From Nitrospirales bacterium (GTDB lineage: Bacteria > Nitrospirota > Nitrospiria > Nitrospirales > UBA8639): a stretch of DNA of 64,000 nucleotides. Under the pieces are notes generated by a model that had not been told where the DNA came from, made no database searches, and saw nothing but the letters and a program-made list of their open reading frames with translations. Of the stretch, positions 24,219 to 33,992 are shown in pieces (the first letter of the stretch is position 1; each line of letters starts with the position of its first letter). Position numbers and translations under genes: made by a program. Location of the stretch: positions 62,001 to 126,000 of the forward strand of contig JAJDBM010000050.1 in the NCBI GenBank assembly GCA_029261355.1. Reading direction: 5' to 3'.

Positions 24219-24563
24219 TAAATTTATATTGAAATAACTCACTTAGCGGTAGGAAGGTAGTTTTTTCAATGGAAAGAACTAAACGAATAAGTTTGGGTCT
24301 GTTTAAAGTAGATATTCTAATAAGATCTGGTAAGTTTTTTTATTTCAATTCTCTCTCTCCTTCATTAACGATTTTTGAAGGCATTACTCGAGTCTTTTCA
24401 ACCGTCAAGATCAAGCCTACCCCCATATCCATTCGTCGTTTACGTGCATAACCTCCAACAATTTTGATGTGCTCTTTTTCGTGTCCGTCAAACATAAAAT
24501 CGAGAATCACGAACTTCCCTTATTTTCCAAAATCACTACAAGACTATAATCAAAGTCAAATGC
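24219..24563. other. AT-rich intergenic stretch with a possible short minus-strand ORF
   Basis: It lies between the hydroxylase gene and the convergent PIN-like gene. The only coherent frame is a 51-codon minus-strand ORF (24340-24495) listed separately. Confidence 0.4.
24340..24495 (-). CDS. Possible small basic protein or gene remnant
   Basis: Fifty-one codons from ATG 24493-24495, extendable upstream to a GTG (24508-24510). The translation is protein-like (GGYARKRRMDMGVGLILTV) and ends with an acidic tail. No ribosome-binding site is seen at the ATG. It could be the C-terminal remnant of a larger gene downstream of the PIN-like gene. Confidence 0.25.
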   Translation of the reverse strand: MFDGHEKEHIKIVGGYARKRRMDMGVGLILTVEKTRVMPSKIVNEGERELK

Positions 24564-25520
24564 TTAGTCTAAGGAAGCCGTTTTCCTAAACATTTCCCAA
24601 GAAACTACACGATGGTTATTAGCTCCGCCGTAGTACTGATGAAATGGGCGGTCATCAGTCACAAAAAGTATGTTTTCGTCCCTTAGAGTTAAAAGTTGCA
24701 GCATATCATAGAAATCATTGGCATCCTCATTCTTATGGTCATACAGAATTTTTTTCAAGAGGTGAACAAAATGCATTAAAAACATACTTCCTCCTGGGCC
24801 AGAAAAAAATCTTATTACACGATTTTGTTCATCTGATCCCATGTCCCGGAAAGTTATTTTTTCACTGCTTGCGCGGCAGATCAAAAAATTATAGAACTGC
24901 CAAAGAAACTTTTCCCACTTTATATCCAAGTGGGATGAATGATCAGGTAGGTCTCCTATGTCTTTGGCTTTTTCGATGAACTTAAGGAACCATTTTCCAT
25001 CTTCCATGCGAAATTTCTTGTAGTGTTCTGGATTGAAATTTCTTTTCCTAAGTTCATCAAGACTCTGCGCATCGGCAATAATTTTAAGGGTACTAGACCA
25101 CTTTTCTGGCTTCACCTCCCACTTTGGGCCTAGGTAGTGATCCAAGCCTACAGCCTTCATGAAAACCGTCTCTGGTGAGGGTAATGGCACTGGCTCAAAA
25201 ATGGAGGCCATTTTTTCAAATGCAACTTTGTATTTTCGAAATGGATTTTTGTTGGTTTTGCTAGGGTGGTCGCCAAGATGAGATCCTAGTTCTACAAAGT
25301 TCAGTATGGAGTAACGGTAGGTAAATCCTCTTTTAGTCTCGAGTGTCTTTAATGCTTGGATTCCCTCAGGATTTAATCCTAAGAGAACATTTGTATCAAA
25401 AAACACCTGAATAGGGTGAGCTGGGTCATAATCAATTAATACTGTCCCATTAGCTTGTCGGGTAGCCGTAAGTATTTTTCGTTTTTGATTCTTTTTGACC
25501 TTCTTAATAACTATTGTCAT
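24564..25520 (-). CDS. PIN-like domain protein, putative ribonuclease
   Basis: The protein has 318 residues. After a basic N-terminus, IQVFFDTNVLLGLN (Asp42) gives the first acidic residue of a PIN fold. A later ILNFVELGSHL supplies a Glu, and DANDFYDMLQLLTL followed by ENILFVTDDRPF gives the C-terminal acidic cluster. It is about twice the length of VapC toxins, with a helical insert of about 180 residues between the acidic motifs, as in large PIN-like nucleases. No antitoxin gene is recognised next to it. The gene is AT-rich and Lys/Phe-rich compared with neighbours, suggesting horizontal acquisition. Confidence 0.7.
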   Translation of the reverse strand: MTIVIKKVKKNQKRKILTATRQANGTVLIDYDPAHPIQVFFDTNVLLGLNPEGIQALKTLETKRGFTYRYSILNFVELGSHLGDHPSKTNKNPFRKYKVAFEKMASIFEPVPLPSPETVFMKAVGLDHYLGPKWEVKPEKWSSTLKIIADAQSLDELRKRNFNPEHYKKFRMEDGKWFLKFIEKAKDIGDLPDHSSHLDIKWEKFLWQFYNFLICRASSEKITFRDMGSDEQNRVIRFFSGPGGSMFLMHFVHLLKKILYDHKNEDANDFYDMLQLLTLRDENILFVTDDRPFHQYYGGANNHRVVSWEMFRKTASLD

Positions 25521-26056
25521 CTCTCTATTCTAATATCAGAGTGTGGTTTCCACCAAATAGTAAGTTGGCAAAAGAGGTGTTATTAATTTCCCTGCCACAA
25601 CAATTTGGGGATAGGCATGTGTTTTTACTTATTGACTAGGGCTGTAAGGGGTCTGGCTCAAAGAAATAAAAATATAAGAAATCTTCTGGCCATACCCAAA
25701 TATCAAGTAACTCTCAACAACGACAACTCGATAATCTAGTTTTGTCAGTTGTTCATCATTGGCAATTCTGCCTTGACGCGTGTGGGTTCTCAGTGCATTT
25801 ATTTCTTCTCGATTTAATCGGCCAACATGGTTGCCAGAGTCAAATTCTCAGCCGCTATGCTGGAGACAAACTCCTCTAAATCCCGCTCAGCAGAAAAAAA
25901 GGTTGCACCGTAGGTTTATGAGTGTTTACGTATTTGCATTCTGAGATTCTTCATAACTTTACTGAGCGGTCGTCTTTGATCGCCTGCGGCTCTCCTTGTC
26001 TTCCGCCATTTCGAGTTTAGCGTATAGATCTATATGTAAGGCCTTTTCAGAGAGAG
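25521..26056. other. Intergenic stretch with decayed minus-strand ORFs
   Basis: On the minus strand, 25629-25847 is an open frame of 72 codons lacking any ATG, GTG or TTG near its beginning (starts after a TGA at 25848). It is preceded by another fragment in a different frame ending at about 25820 with AAENLTLATMLAD. Both read like protein ends and may be one frameshifted gene. Nothing else was recognised. Confidence 0.4.
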
Positions 26057-27382
26057 TCATAAATCTCTTCCTTCCCTTTGTTTTCCTCGAATCTCTTCAT
26101 GCCGTCGTCCTAAGAATCGTCCTGTGAGAAGCCATAATAAGGCAATTGGGATAGCCGCAAAAGACATGTGTGAGATAGACAACCCTAGAGTATGGAGGGC
26201 TGATCCTACTCCTGTTCCCAACACGTCACCTCCTCGATGCACGACTGTATCAATGACGTTTTTGGCTTGATATTTTTCTACTCGAGGGACCACGGTAAAG
26301 AGTGTTTCTCGTGTGGGTTTGGTGATTGAGAACTCCCCTGCCCTTCGTACTATTCCAAATCCAATCAGCACTGGCAGAATCGACGCCAATCCGAATATGC
26401 CAAACCCAAAGATGTTGATCAAAGGTAGTGCGACAAGCATGGCCGTGACGCCGAGAAATGCTAGTAATCGACCAGTTGCGAATATTTGGATGCAGACGGT
26501 GAGTATGTTGACGGCGAGATCAAAGGAGGCGAAGAGTTGTAACCGATCTTCTGAGTTAGGAACGATCTGCGGGACAAGAATCGTTTGTTGGGAGTAGAGA
26601 AAGGTCGAGAGAATGGAATAACACATTAAATAGAGACAGATAGCTTGTAGGTAACGAGATTGTGCAATTCGGACGAGGCCAACCCACAGACTTGGTGCTG
26701 TATCAGAAGACGTGTCAGAAGAGGCAAGGTGTTTGGCTCCAAGATCTTCTCCATGATGGTCTTTGTACCAGGCGAGCAATCCTATGATGCATCCTACTGC
26801 CGTGAGCAATAATGCGGCAGAAACAAGGAGCAAGCTCGCCACCCCTAGTCCTTTCACTGCTGTGGCTGTAAACAATGGGCCGCTAATAGCCCCAAGGCTT
26901 CCCCCAGCCGAGATAAAGCCAAAGAGTCGTCGAGCTCCGTCTGTAGAAAAAACATCTGCCATGAAACTCCAAAAGACGGAGACAATGAAGAGGTTGAATA
27001 CACTGACCCACACAAAAAAGATCGGTGCTAATGTCGTCAGATTCGAGCCGGTTTTCAATGCGGTAAAAACTCCAATGAGATTGAGTACGAAAAAAATGTA
27101 GATAGTTGGGAGAAGGTGTCGAATGGTTAGCCGACTGGCTGCCCATCCAAATAAGGGGACCACGGCAAGCATCGTAAGGAAGACGGTAAAAAAGAACCAT
27201 GGCAATTTGTGGACACCCGCCAAGACACCCATCTCATCTCGCACTGGGCGGAGAATGTAATACGCTGCCAGGACACAGAAAAAGTAGGCAAACGACCAAA
27301 GAAGTGCGCGTACTTCGTGTGGTTGCACGTCAACAACTCGACCGAGTATTCGATGAAGGGCATGAGAGGGAGCGGTAGTCAT
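26057..27382 (-). CDS. NTP/NDP-exchange-like transporter (MFS-type, 12 spans)
   Basis: The protein has 441 residues with about 12 hydrophobic segments and short loops. The start YFFCVLAAYYILRPVRDEMG and FWSFMADVF, GARRLFGFISAGGSLGAI motifs match the Npt/Tlc ATP/ADP translocase-like branch found in many free-living bacteria, which resembles MFS carriers. In free-living species the substrate is uncertain and need not be nucleotides. A GGGD motif (HRGGDVLGTGV) lies near residue 385. It is divergent from no close gene; a T-rich stretch upstream may hold its promoter. Confidence 0.82.
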   Translation of the reverse strand: MTTAPSHALHRILGRVVDVQPHEVRALLWSFAYFFCVLAAYYILRPVRDEMGVLAGVHKLPWFFFTVFLTMLAVVPLFGWAASRLTIRHLLPTIYIFFVLNLIGVFTALKTGSNLTTLAPIFFVWVSVFNLFIVSVFWSFMADVFSTDGARRLFGFISAGGSLGAISGPLFTATAVKGLGVASLLLVSAALLLTAVGCIIGLLAWYKDHHGEDLGAKHLASSDTSSDTAPSLWVGLVRIAQSRYLQAICLYLMCYSILSTFLYSQQTILVPQIVPNSEDRLQLFASFDLAVNILTVCIQIFATGRLLAFLGVTAMLVALPLINIFGFGIFGLASILPVLIGFGIVRRAGEFSITKPTRETLFTVVPRVEKYQAKNVIDTVVHRGGDVLGTGVGSALHTLGLSISHMSFAAIPIALLWLLTGRFLGRRHEEIRGKQREGRDL

Positions 27383-27637
27383 TCTGTCGTGAGGGTTAAA
27401 GAGTTAGAGGTGAAATGATAAAAAATTAATTATTATTGCTGGCCTCTTACTTTTCATTCCTCATGTTTTTTGAGAAAAGATGAGGGGGGGACACTATAAC
27501 GTAGAAGTATATTGATGGCGAAGGGAGGAGGTTGTTAGATGAGAGGAAAGATCTAGAAATGTTAGGAAGGGCCGGTTAGACTCTACTTCCTCTGAAAGTC
27601 AGAAGAAGCAGAGTCGTTCCATATAAGGCTGTGGTCG

Positions 27638-28954
27638 TTATCGTGAAGATGCAGCTGGTCGTGGTCCACCCTGACGTTGATTTGACCCAAACCGCCGTGG
27701 TTGTTGGTCCTGCCCTTGACGTGGAGGACCATTTCGATTAAATCCAGGACGTGGTCGTGGACCATTATTCTGTGGCGTGGGTTGGAACCGTGGGCGACTG
27801 CCTGGCGCAGAAGGAACGGACTGGCCCAGGAGTTTTTCAATGTCCCGCATATGTCGAGAATCTTCTGCCGTCACGAAACTTGTGGCGCTGCCAACAGCTT
27901 TCATACGTGCGGTTCGACCCAGACGATGGACATAGTCTTCTGGAACATTGGGTAGATCGTAGTTAATGACCTGTCCAATATTCGCGACATCCAAGCCGCG
28001 AGCCGCGATATCCGTGGCCACAAGAATTTGAAAGCGTCCTCGACGAAAACCCTCTAATGCTGTTCGTCGTTGAGTGAGGCGGCGACCTCCATGAAGGACG
28101 GCTACTCGATGTCCTCCACGTTCTAAGGTTTCCCCTAATCGATCAGCTCGATGTTTCGTTCTCGTAAAGACTAATACGGATTCAGCGTTTCCCTTTAATA
28201 GTGAAAGCAGAAGTGAGGTTTTGTCCGAGGAAGTCGTATGGTGCAGGGTTTGCGTCACGCCAGTTGCCAAGGTTGCTGGTTTGGACACCATGGCTCGCAC
28301 GGGATCTTTCAGGGACATGCGTGCAAGATCTCCGAGATTCGACGGCATGGTTGCTGAGAAAAGTAGCGTTTGCCGTTCTTCCGGGACGGCTTCCATAATT
28401 TGGTTCAATTGTGGGGCAAATCCCATATCAAGCATACGGTCCGCTTCGTCTAAGACCACAATTTGCAGTTGACCAAAGCGAATCGTGCCTTGCCACATAT
28501 GATCAAGCAATCGGCCAGGCGTGGCCACAAGAATATCAGGTCGTTGTCGTAATCCTCGAATTTGCGCATTCATGTCGGCGCCTCCGACAATTGTGGTGGC
28601 AAAAATCCGACGAGATCGTCCTAGCAGATCAACTGTTGTTTGAATCTGAATAGCCAATTCTCGAGTTGGTGCTAAGACCAGACCACGAGGCGCGCCTTTC
28701 GCACCTTTGGCAAGTCGTTCGATCATTGGGATGATAAAGGCTGCTGTTTTTCCAGTACCTGTCTGGGCACAGCCAAGTACATCACGGCCTTCGAGGGCTG
28801 GCGGTATGGCCTTGGATTGAATAGGCGTGGGCTCTTTAAAACCTGCCTTGTCCAAGTCTCGTAATAGGTAATCTGATAAGCCAAGCGTACTAAACGATAA
28901 AGTCTCAGTAGTAGGTTCAGGCGTAGGTTCAGCGTTAGACACAGAACTAGACAT
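27638..28954 (-). CDS. DEAD-box ATP-dependent RNA helicase (RhlE-like)
   Basis: The protein has 438 residues from ATG 28952-28954, preceded by GAGGA at about 9 nt; a frame extension to 29119 lacks coding character. Motifs occur in order: Q motif FKEPTPIQSKAIP, I AQTGTGKT, Ia PTRELAIQ, Ib TPGRLLDH, II DEAD, III SAT, V ATDIAARGLD, VI HRLGRTAR. The C-terminal 70 residues are rich in Pro, Arg, Gly, Gln and Asn, as in cold-responsive RhlE-type helicases where the tail binds RNA. It unwinds short RNA duplexes during ribosome assembly or mRNA decay. Confidence 0.94.
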   Translation of the reverse strand: MSSSVSNAEPTPEPTTETLSFSTLGLSDYLLRDLDKAGFKEPTPIQSKAIPPALEGRDVLGCAQTGTGKTAAFIIPMIERLAKGAKGAPRGLVLAPTRELAIQIQTTVDLLGRSRRIFATTIVGGADMNAQIRGLRQRPDILVATPGRLLDHMWQGTIRFGQLQIVVLDEADRMLDMGFAPQLNQIMEAVPEERQTLLFSATMPSNLGDLARMSLKDPVRAMVSKPATLATGVTQTLHHTTSSDKTSLLLSLLKGNAESVLVFTRTKHRADRLGETLERGGHRVAVLHGGRRLTQRRTALEGFRRGRFQILVATDIAARGLDVANIGQVINYDLPNVPEDYVHRLGRTARMKAVGSATSFVTAEDSRHMRDIEKLLGQSVPSAPGSRPRFQPTPQNNGPRPRPGFNRNGPPRQGQDQQPRRFGSNQRQGGPRPAASSR

Positions 28955-29340
28955 AGAGGTATTCCTCGCTTTAATGGAAAGGGGATCGTATTTACACGTA
29001 GACAGAAAACCGAGGGAGGCAGAATAGGGAGATTGTCCGCTCCGAGCAGGATCTGGTCGCGATACGATCGCGGGGCCCGAAGTAACTATAGCGTCAACGT
29101 CGCCGGACCGATTCAACATTGACTAATTTGAGAGTACTGGAGAATTCCCGTAATGTCAAATGAGTAGTGATCTATTATAGAAAAGAACCTAAGGATTGAG
29201 ACCTTGGTTAGAAAACAAGTACACTGTCGCATCTCATTATGGAATGAGATACCTGCTAAAGGCGTTCATGGTCTAACCTGAAGCAAGAGAATGGATCAGG
29301 GACCAGTTGTTTTTTTAAAAAGAACAAAGGAGTATACACG
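28955..29340. other. Divergent upstream region with a small inverted repeat
   Basis: This region separates the helicase gene from the plus-strand gene at 29341. ATCTCATT (29231-29238) and AATGAGAT (29243-29250) form a perfect stem with a 4-nt loop, related to the palindrome at 2165-2216. No confident promoter elements were identified. Confidence 0.45.
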
Positions 29341-29700
29341 ATGAGTGGTGAGGCAAATCGATACGCGATTGGTGATTTTGGAACATTGACCAAATTTACA
29401 GGTAACGATATTCCAGCAGGAACAAAACCGCTTGTTGAAGCTGATGGGGCAACTTTAACTGAAGCCGGTGTTAGCTATTGCAAGGTCAGAGGGATTGCGT
29501 CGCCGAATGTTGAGGTCATTCGAGTTCGGTGTGACCAGTTCAATTCCCCAGTATTGACTGAAGCCGCCATTGCCCATGATCGAACATTAGATTTGATACC
29601 GGAACGAATGGATAAGACGAAGGTGATGTCAGAGCGTCTCCGGCTTGATTGGGAAGCGCAAGATAAGGCACATAAAGCCAATGCCGCAGCAAAGAAATAG
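29341..29700 (+). CDS. Small hypothetical protein
   Basis: The protein has 119 residues, soluble, without signal peptide. The first 75 residues look beta-rich with two Cys (SYCKVRG and RVRCDQF) about 18 residues apart. The last 40 are helical and charged, ending in Ala/Lys repeats (KAHKANAAAKK). AAAGGAG lies 8-9 nt before the ATG. I do not recognise the family. It is a single gene between the helicase and typA. Confidence 0.7.
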   Translation: MSGEANRYAIGDFGTLTKFTGNDIPAGTKPLVEADGATLTEAGVSYCKVRGIASPNVEVIRVRCDQFNSPVLTEAAIAHDRTLDLIPERMDKTKVMSERLRLDWEAQDKAHKANAAAKK

Positions 29701-30056
29701 TCCTTCATCGTTGATGAGTCGATAGGTTTCTACGTTCATCATGTGAGTGCATCATTGAGATGAATTGTGACTTCATGGGCGTATTTTTTTCAGTGATAAC
29801 CTTCGATCCGGTTCATTGTGCTGAGTTGCTTTAAATCCCATCATGGGGTAGTTTTATAGAGAAGAATTCATCGTCCTGTACGGAACAGGCCCTCCACCGG
29901 CGGGTCCCGTCGGTTGTGTAACGAAACACCCTGAACAGACTTTGAAGCGTTTTTCGAATCCGTATCGACGGACGTCGGTAGACTCTGTCGATGTATGTGC
30001 GTTCACATATAGTTACTTACCTTAAATCCTGTTCTCCTATGTGAGGGTGGGTGGAG
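29701..30056. other. Leader region of typA
   Basis: About 350 bp, locally GC-rich at 29880-29925 (caccggcgggtcccgtcgg) and 29960-29990, where several short inverted repeats could fold. No gene, known riboswitch or clear promoter was recognised. A long structured 5' leader for typA is possible. Confidence 0.4.
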
Positions 30057-31901
30057 ATGACGATCATGCCTCAGCAAAAACGACGTAAAGAAATGCGCAA
30101 TGTGGCCATCATTGCACATGTGGATCATGGCAAAACCACACTTGTGGATGCGCTGCTTCAGCAAACGGGGGCGTATGTGTTCAAGGAGGGTGAGGCTGTC
30201 ATCATGGACTCGAACGCATTGGAGAAAGAGCGCGGCATCACGATTTTTTCAAAAAATGCCTCACTACAATATAAAGATCATCTCATCAACTTAGTGGATA
30301 CCCCTGGTCATGCCGATTTTGGGAGCGAAGTTGAGCGAATTCTTCGTATGGTCGATGGAGTGCTCCTATTGGTTGATGCCTTTGAAGGCCCCATGCCTCA
30401 AACAAAGTTTGTCCTAAAGAAGTCATTAGAATTGCACCTTAAGCCCATCGTGGTCATCAATAAAATTGATCGTCCCGCTGCTCGCCCGACCGAAGTCGTG
30501 AACAAAACTTTTGATTTGTTTTGTGAGTTGAATGCCACTGACGAACAACTCGATTTTCCAATCGTGTATGCATCTGGCAAGGACGGCTTGGCGACACTCG
30601 ATTTAGATGAAAAACCCACAGATATGAAACCGCTACTGGACACCATTATCCATCGAGTGCTTCCTCCAGTGGCTAACCCCGACCTTCCTTTTCAAATGTT
30701 AGTCACCATTTTAGACTATGATACCTATATTGGACGTATTGCCGTTGGTCGGATCGTTCACGGTACGATTAAAGTTGGTGGTCAAGTGGCTTTGGTCAAA
30801 CGAGATGGGAAAGTTGTGAAAAGTAAAGTCAGTAAGATATTGGCCTACCAGGGCCTCGTGCGGGTTGAGCGAGATTTTGCACAGGCTGGAGATATTGTTT
30901 CAATTGCTGGGATTGATGATGTTCGTGTTGGTGAAACCCTCGCCTCGCCAGAACATCCTGTGGGTTTACCGACAGTCAATGTCGATGAACCGACGATTTC
31001 CATGAATTTCTCACACAACACGAGCCCACTCTCAGGAAAAGATGGAGGTCGGTTTTTAACCTCTCGCCATATTCGAGAGCGCTTGGCACATGAAGCCATG
31101 ATGAATGTAGGGATCAAAGTTGAAGAGGCTGATGGAGGGGAACGGTTTACTGTCTCAGGGAGAGGAGAGCTACATCTTTCCATTTTAATCGAGACCATGC
31201 GTCGAGAAGGCTATGAATTAGAAGTCTCACCTCCTAAAGTCATTTTCAAGGATGTTGATGGTGATCGTCTTGAACCCGTTGAAGAGGTCGTGATTGAAGT
31301 TGATCCAGGCTATCAGGGGTCAGTGATCGAAGCGTTGGGTTCTCGAAAGGCGGAACTCAAAGACATGCAACAAAGCACCGTTGGTACCATTCGCATGGTA
31401 TTTCTCATTGCTTCTCGCGCCTTGATGGGTTTTCGGAATGAACTACTCATGATGACCAGAGGGACGGGGGTTATGTCACAAATATTCCATGAGTATCAAC
31501 CCTATAAAGGCGAAGTCCCTCATCGTTCCGTCGGTGTCCAAATTTCTCATGGCCCTGGTAATGCCGTGGCCTATGCGCTATGGGGTTTGCAGGACCGAGG
31601 AGAAATTTTCATGAGGACAGGTGATGCGTTGTATGAAGGCATGATTATGGGTGTCAATAACAAGGGGCAGGATTTAGTGGTTAATGGAATAAGGGAGAAA
31701 AAGCTGACTAACATTAGAGCGGCAGGCTCTGATGATGCTATCAATCTTATTCCTCCTCGTGAGTTAACCTTAGAATATGCACTGGAATTTATTGAAGGGG
31801 ATGAACTCGTTGAAGTGACCCCGAAAAACATTCGCCTCAGAAAGCGATTTCTTACTGACAATGAGCGACGATCTGCACGGAATACAGGAAAAAAGGGTTA
31901 A
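30057..31901 (+). CDS. typA: Translational GTPase TypA/BipA
   Basis: The protein has about 614 residues. G1 is AHVDHGKTTL near residue 24, switch I contains KERGITIFSKN, G3 DTPGHADFG, G4 NKIDRP, G5 ASGKDGLA. Domains II, III and V follow, with the BipA-specific C-terminal domain containing GTGVMSQIFHEY, YKGEVPHRSVG and KGQDLVVNGIREKK, then LTNIRAAGSDDA. TypA binds 70S ribosomes and helps 50S assembly and growth at low temperature or stress. Starts at 30051 (GTG), 30057 and 30066 are all possible; 30057 has GAGGGTGG at suitable distance. It is full length. Confidence 0.96.
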   Translation: MTIMPQQKRRKEMRNVAIIAHVDHGKTTLVDALLQQTGAYVFKEGEAVIMDSNALEKERGITIFSKNASLQYKDHLINLVDTPGHADFGSEVERILRMVDGVLLLVDAFEGPMPQTKFVLKKSLELHLKPIVVINKIDRPAARPTEVVNKTFDLFCELNATDEQLDFPIVYASGKDGLATLDLDEKPTDMKPLLDTIIHRVLPPVANPDLPFQMLVTILDYDTYIGRIAVGRIVHGTIKVGGQVALVKRDGKVVKSKVSKILAYQGLVRVERDFAQAGDIVSIAGIDDVRVGETLASPEHPVGLPTVNVDEPTISMNFSHNTSPLSGKDGGRFLTSRHIRERLAHEAMMNVGIKVEEADGGERFTVSGRGELHLSILIETMRREGYELEVSPPKVIFKDVDGDRLEPVEEVVIEVDPGYQGSVIEALGSRKAELKDMQQSTVGTIRMVFLIASRALMGFRNELLMMTRGTGVMSQIFHEYQPYKGEVPHRSVGVQISHGPGNAVAYALWGLQDRGEIFMRTGDALYEGMIMGVNNKGQDLVVNGIREKKLTNIRAAGSDDAINLIPPRELTLEYALEFIEGDELVEVTPKNIRLRKRFLTDNERRSARNTGKKG

Positions 31902-32008
31902 ATACCCATATGTCGTGAATAGTTAGATGTCACTCGTATAACAGAGGGTTTACAATTTGATAGTTTCCCACTTGTAGTCAAGCATAGGAAATGGTCGATG
32001 GAGGCAGT

Positions 32009-32068
32009 ATGACAAGTGTGAAGGTCTATAAAGGCGTATCTACTGAGAAGCCAACGTACCCGAGGTAG
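32009..32068 (+). CDS. Possible 19-residue ORF
   Basis: GGAGGC lies 3-4 nt before ATG 32009, and the frame MTSVKVYKGVSTEKPTYPR ends at TAG 32066-32068. It sits between typA and a bidirectional terminator. It may be a decayed end or a genuine micro-ORF; there is no other support. Confidence 0.2.
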   Translation: MTSVKVYKGVSTEKPTYPR

Positions 32069-32094
32069 GAGTGAGGTGACAGGGAGTTTAGATG

Positions 32095-32131
32095 AAAAGG
32101 GCCTGTGTATTGAGATACACAGGCCCTTTTT
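32095..32131. terminator. Bidirectional terminator between typA and the RRM gene
   Basis: AAAAGGGCCTGTGTAT and ATACACAGGCCCTTTT form a perfect 16-bp stem with a TGAG loop. A and T runs on both sides allow termination of the plus-strand typA transcript and the minus-strand RRM transcript. Confidence 0.92.
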
Positions 32132-32163
32132 GTGCGACTATATGATGTTTTCTATAAGCTGAT

Positions 32164-32493
32164 TTACCAGCGGCCACCGCCACCGCCACCGCCACCGCCA
32201 CCGAATCCACCACCACGGCCACCGCCACCACCTGGGGATCGAGGCTCTTGGGGGCGAGCTTCATTGACGGTTAGGGTTCTGCCATCTAGTTGTGTTCCAT
32301 TCAAAGCGGCAATAGCGGCATTGCCTTCTTCACTGCCAGTCATTTCGACAAACCCAAACCCGCGTGATTGTCCGGTAAATTTATCTGTAATGATCTTCGC
32401 CGATTCAACTGCCCCATGCGCTGCAAAGAGGTCAGTCAATTCGGCTTCACTGGTGGCGTACGGCAGGCCACCGACATAGATCTTCAAGCTCAT
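32164..32493 (-). CDS. Glycine-rich RRM RNA-binding protein
   Basis: The protein has 109 residues. A single RNA recognition motif (residues 2-80) has RNP2 KIYVGGLPY and RNP1 RGFGFVEM. The tail (about 85-109) is a Gly/Arg-rich low-complexity segment ending in RW, encoded by a GGN repeat tract. These cold-shock-linked RNA-binding proteins act as RNA chaperones. AAAAGGAGAAT precedes the ATG at good distance. The neighbourhood of a DEAD-box helicase with an R/G/Q-rich tail and typA suggests a common cold/RNA-folding theme, although the genes are not one operon. Confidence 0.93.
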   Translation of the reverse strand: MSLKIYVGGLPYATSEAELTDLFAAHGAVESAKIITDKFTGQSRGFGFVEMTGSEEGNAAIAALNGTQLDGRTLTVNEARPQEPRSPGGGGGRGGGFGGGGGGGGGGRW

Positions 32494-32801
32494 AAAAATT
32501 CTCCTTTTAAAACGTAATGTGGTGTTGAACTCGAGAAGCTTGGAAAGGACGGCCTTAAAGACACACGATCGTCGTCGTGGCTTAGGTCAGACTTTCAAGG
32601 AGACTCCCGGGAAAAACAACATTGATTCTTGGACCCCAACTATTTTTACCACGATAACGTAGGCCCAGAGCGTTAAAGTGGAATGACGGTAGCATACTGT
32701 TCAATGTAAGGCAAATACTGGAAAATGTCTCTCGTCTCTTGTATTTCGTCTCTGGCATAAAGGTTTTTTGTGTTCTGGCAAGAGGTGCATCGAGTGAGAA
32801 A
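32494..32801. other. Intergenic stretch, nothing recognised
   Basis: The region upstream of the RRM gene shows a 78-codon minus-strand frame overlapping the next gene's stop, without ribosome-binding site or coherent composition. It probably holds the RRM promoter and a cold-shock-type leader, but no motif is clear. Confidence 0.4.
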
Positions 32802-33992
32802 TTATGACCGACGAGCAAAGGACGGTGTCATGCCAGTGAGGATTCGGGCCCAAAGAGTTTCATAAGTTTCATGTCCTTGTAGCATCGAGCAATAGCGCCG
32901 AAGCACTCCTTGGTAGGGCCCAGGGAATGTCTTGCCAGCCCAACGATGCCACGATCGCGGTACGCCATAGACCAGACGACCCAAGCGGGATGCAATTTGA
33001 AATTCCAACCCGAATTCTCTAATCACGGCACGTTCATATCCATCGAAACACGGAGCTGAATGTCGTAGGGCTGTGACAATATTTGCAGCTGCCAATTGTC
33101 CAGATCGCACCGCATAATAAATTCCTTCGCCCAACAGCGGATCGACGAGGTGTCCCGCATCACCGACTAAGACGGCTCGACCATGAACCAGCCCCCCATT
33201 CCATTGTTCGTTCCTGACGCCAGGAGTTCTATTAAAAACGGGAATGGGGTGACCAAGGGGCAACGGGATCTCAATACCAGCTAAAGTCGGTTCATGCTGA
33301 GCAAACTGCTGAAAGCTTCGCTTGGGACGATTCATGCCTCGTACGAATTCTCCAACGCCGATGGAGAGACCGTCTTTTTTGGGGAAAATCCAGCCGTACC
33401 CTTTTGTCGCTGCATTGAGGCTAATCAAAGCAGTTTTGGAATAGTGATGAGGGTGAGACGACTCAGATCGTATTTCACTCTCTAGCGCCGGGATCTTTTG
33501 CAGTCCGCGATGAGGAAAGAGTTGCTGGCCGACAACACTCAGTGCGCCATCGGCACCAATGACCACCTTGGCATGATAGTGGCCACGAGCCGTCCGGACT
33601 TCGACGCCGTCTAATTGGTGAGTTAAGGAGGTGACTGATTCACCTTCGTGAACTTCCGTTCCCGCTTGTTGCGCTTTTTCGACAAGCCAGTGATCAAAGC
33701 GCGATCGCATGACCATAAAGGCGATAGGTTTTTTGGATTCGACAACATATTGTTCATCTGGCCCGTACGAGAAAATCATCCGATTGACGGTATCTTCAAT
33801 GACAGATTCGAGGTCTGATGGCAAGATTTCTTGAATACGTGCCGAGAGCCCGCCACCACAGACTTTGTAGCGAGGATGCGTCTGTTTCTCTAAACCCAAA
33901 ACCGATAGCCCTGCCCGGCTGAGCTTATAGGCTGCAGATGCCCCGGCTGGCCCCATGCCGACGACAATGACATCATAAGACGAGGTACCCAT
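32802..33992 (-). CDS. Geranylgeranyl reductase family flavoprotein
   Basis: The protein has 396 residues. The N-terminal FAD-binding Rossmann fold YDVIVVGMGPAGASAAYKL is followed by RYKVCGGGLS, a family hallmark with a conserved Cys. Then come a central VVIGADGALSVVGQ and the second FAD motif AVLVGDAGHLVDPLLGEGI. The family reduces isoprenoid chains in archaeal lipids, chlorophyll or quinones. In this genome it may act on carotenoid, quinone or lipid side chains. A polyprenyl synthase, a CruF-like protein and HpnA occur around 54-57 kb but not adjacent. Confidence 0.88.
   Translation of the reverse strand: MGTSSYDVIVVGMGPAGASAAYKLSRAGLSVLGLEKQTHPRYKVCGGGLSARIQEILPSDLESVIEDTVNRMIFSYGPDEQYVVESKKPIAFMVMRSRFDHWLVEKAQQAGTEVHEGESVTSLTHQLDGVEVRTARGHYHAKVVIGADGALSVVGQQLFPHRGLQKIPALESEIRSESSHPHHYSKTALISLNAATKGYGWIFPKKDGLSIGVGEFVRGMNRPKRSFQQFAQHEPTLAGIEIPLPLGHPIPVFNRTPGVRNEQWNGGLVHGRAVLVGDAGHLVDPLLGEGIYYAVRSGQLAAANIVTALRHSAPCFDGYERAVIREFGLEFQIASRLGRLVYGVPRSWHRWAGKTFPGPYQGVLRRYCSMLQGHETYETLWARILTGMTPSFARRS

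Noticed and set aside
29000-29119. N-terminal extension of the DEAD-box helicase to 29119
   Set aside because: The ribosome-binding site and domain start support ATG at 28954; the extension is not protein-like.
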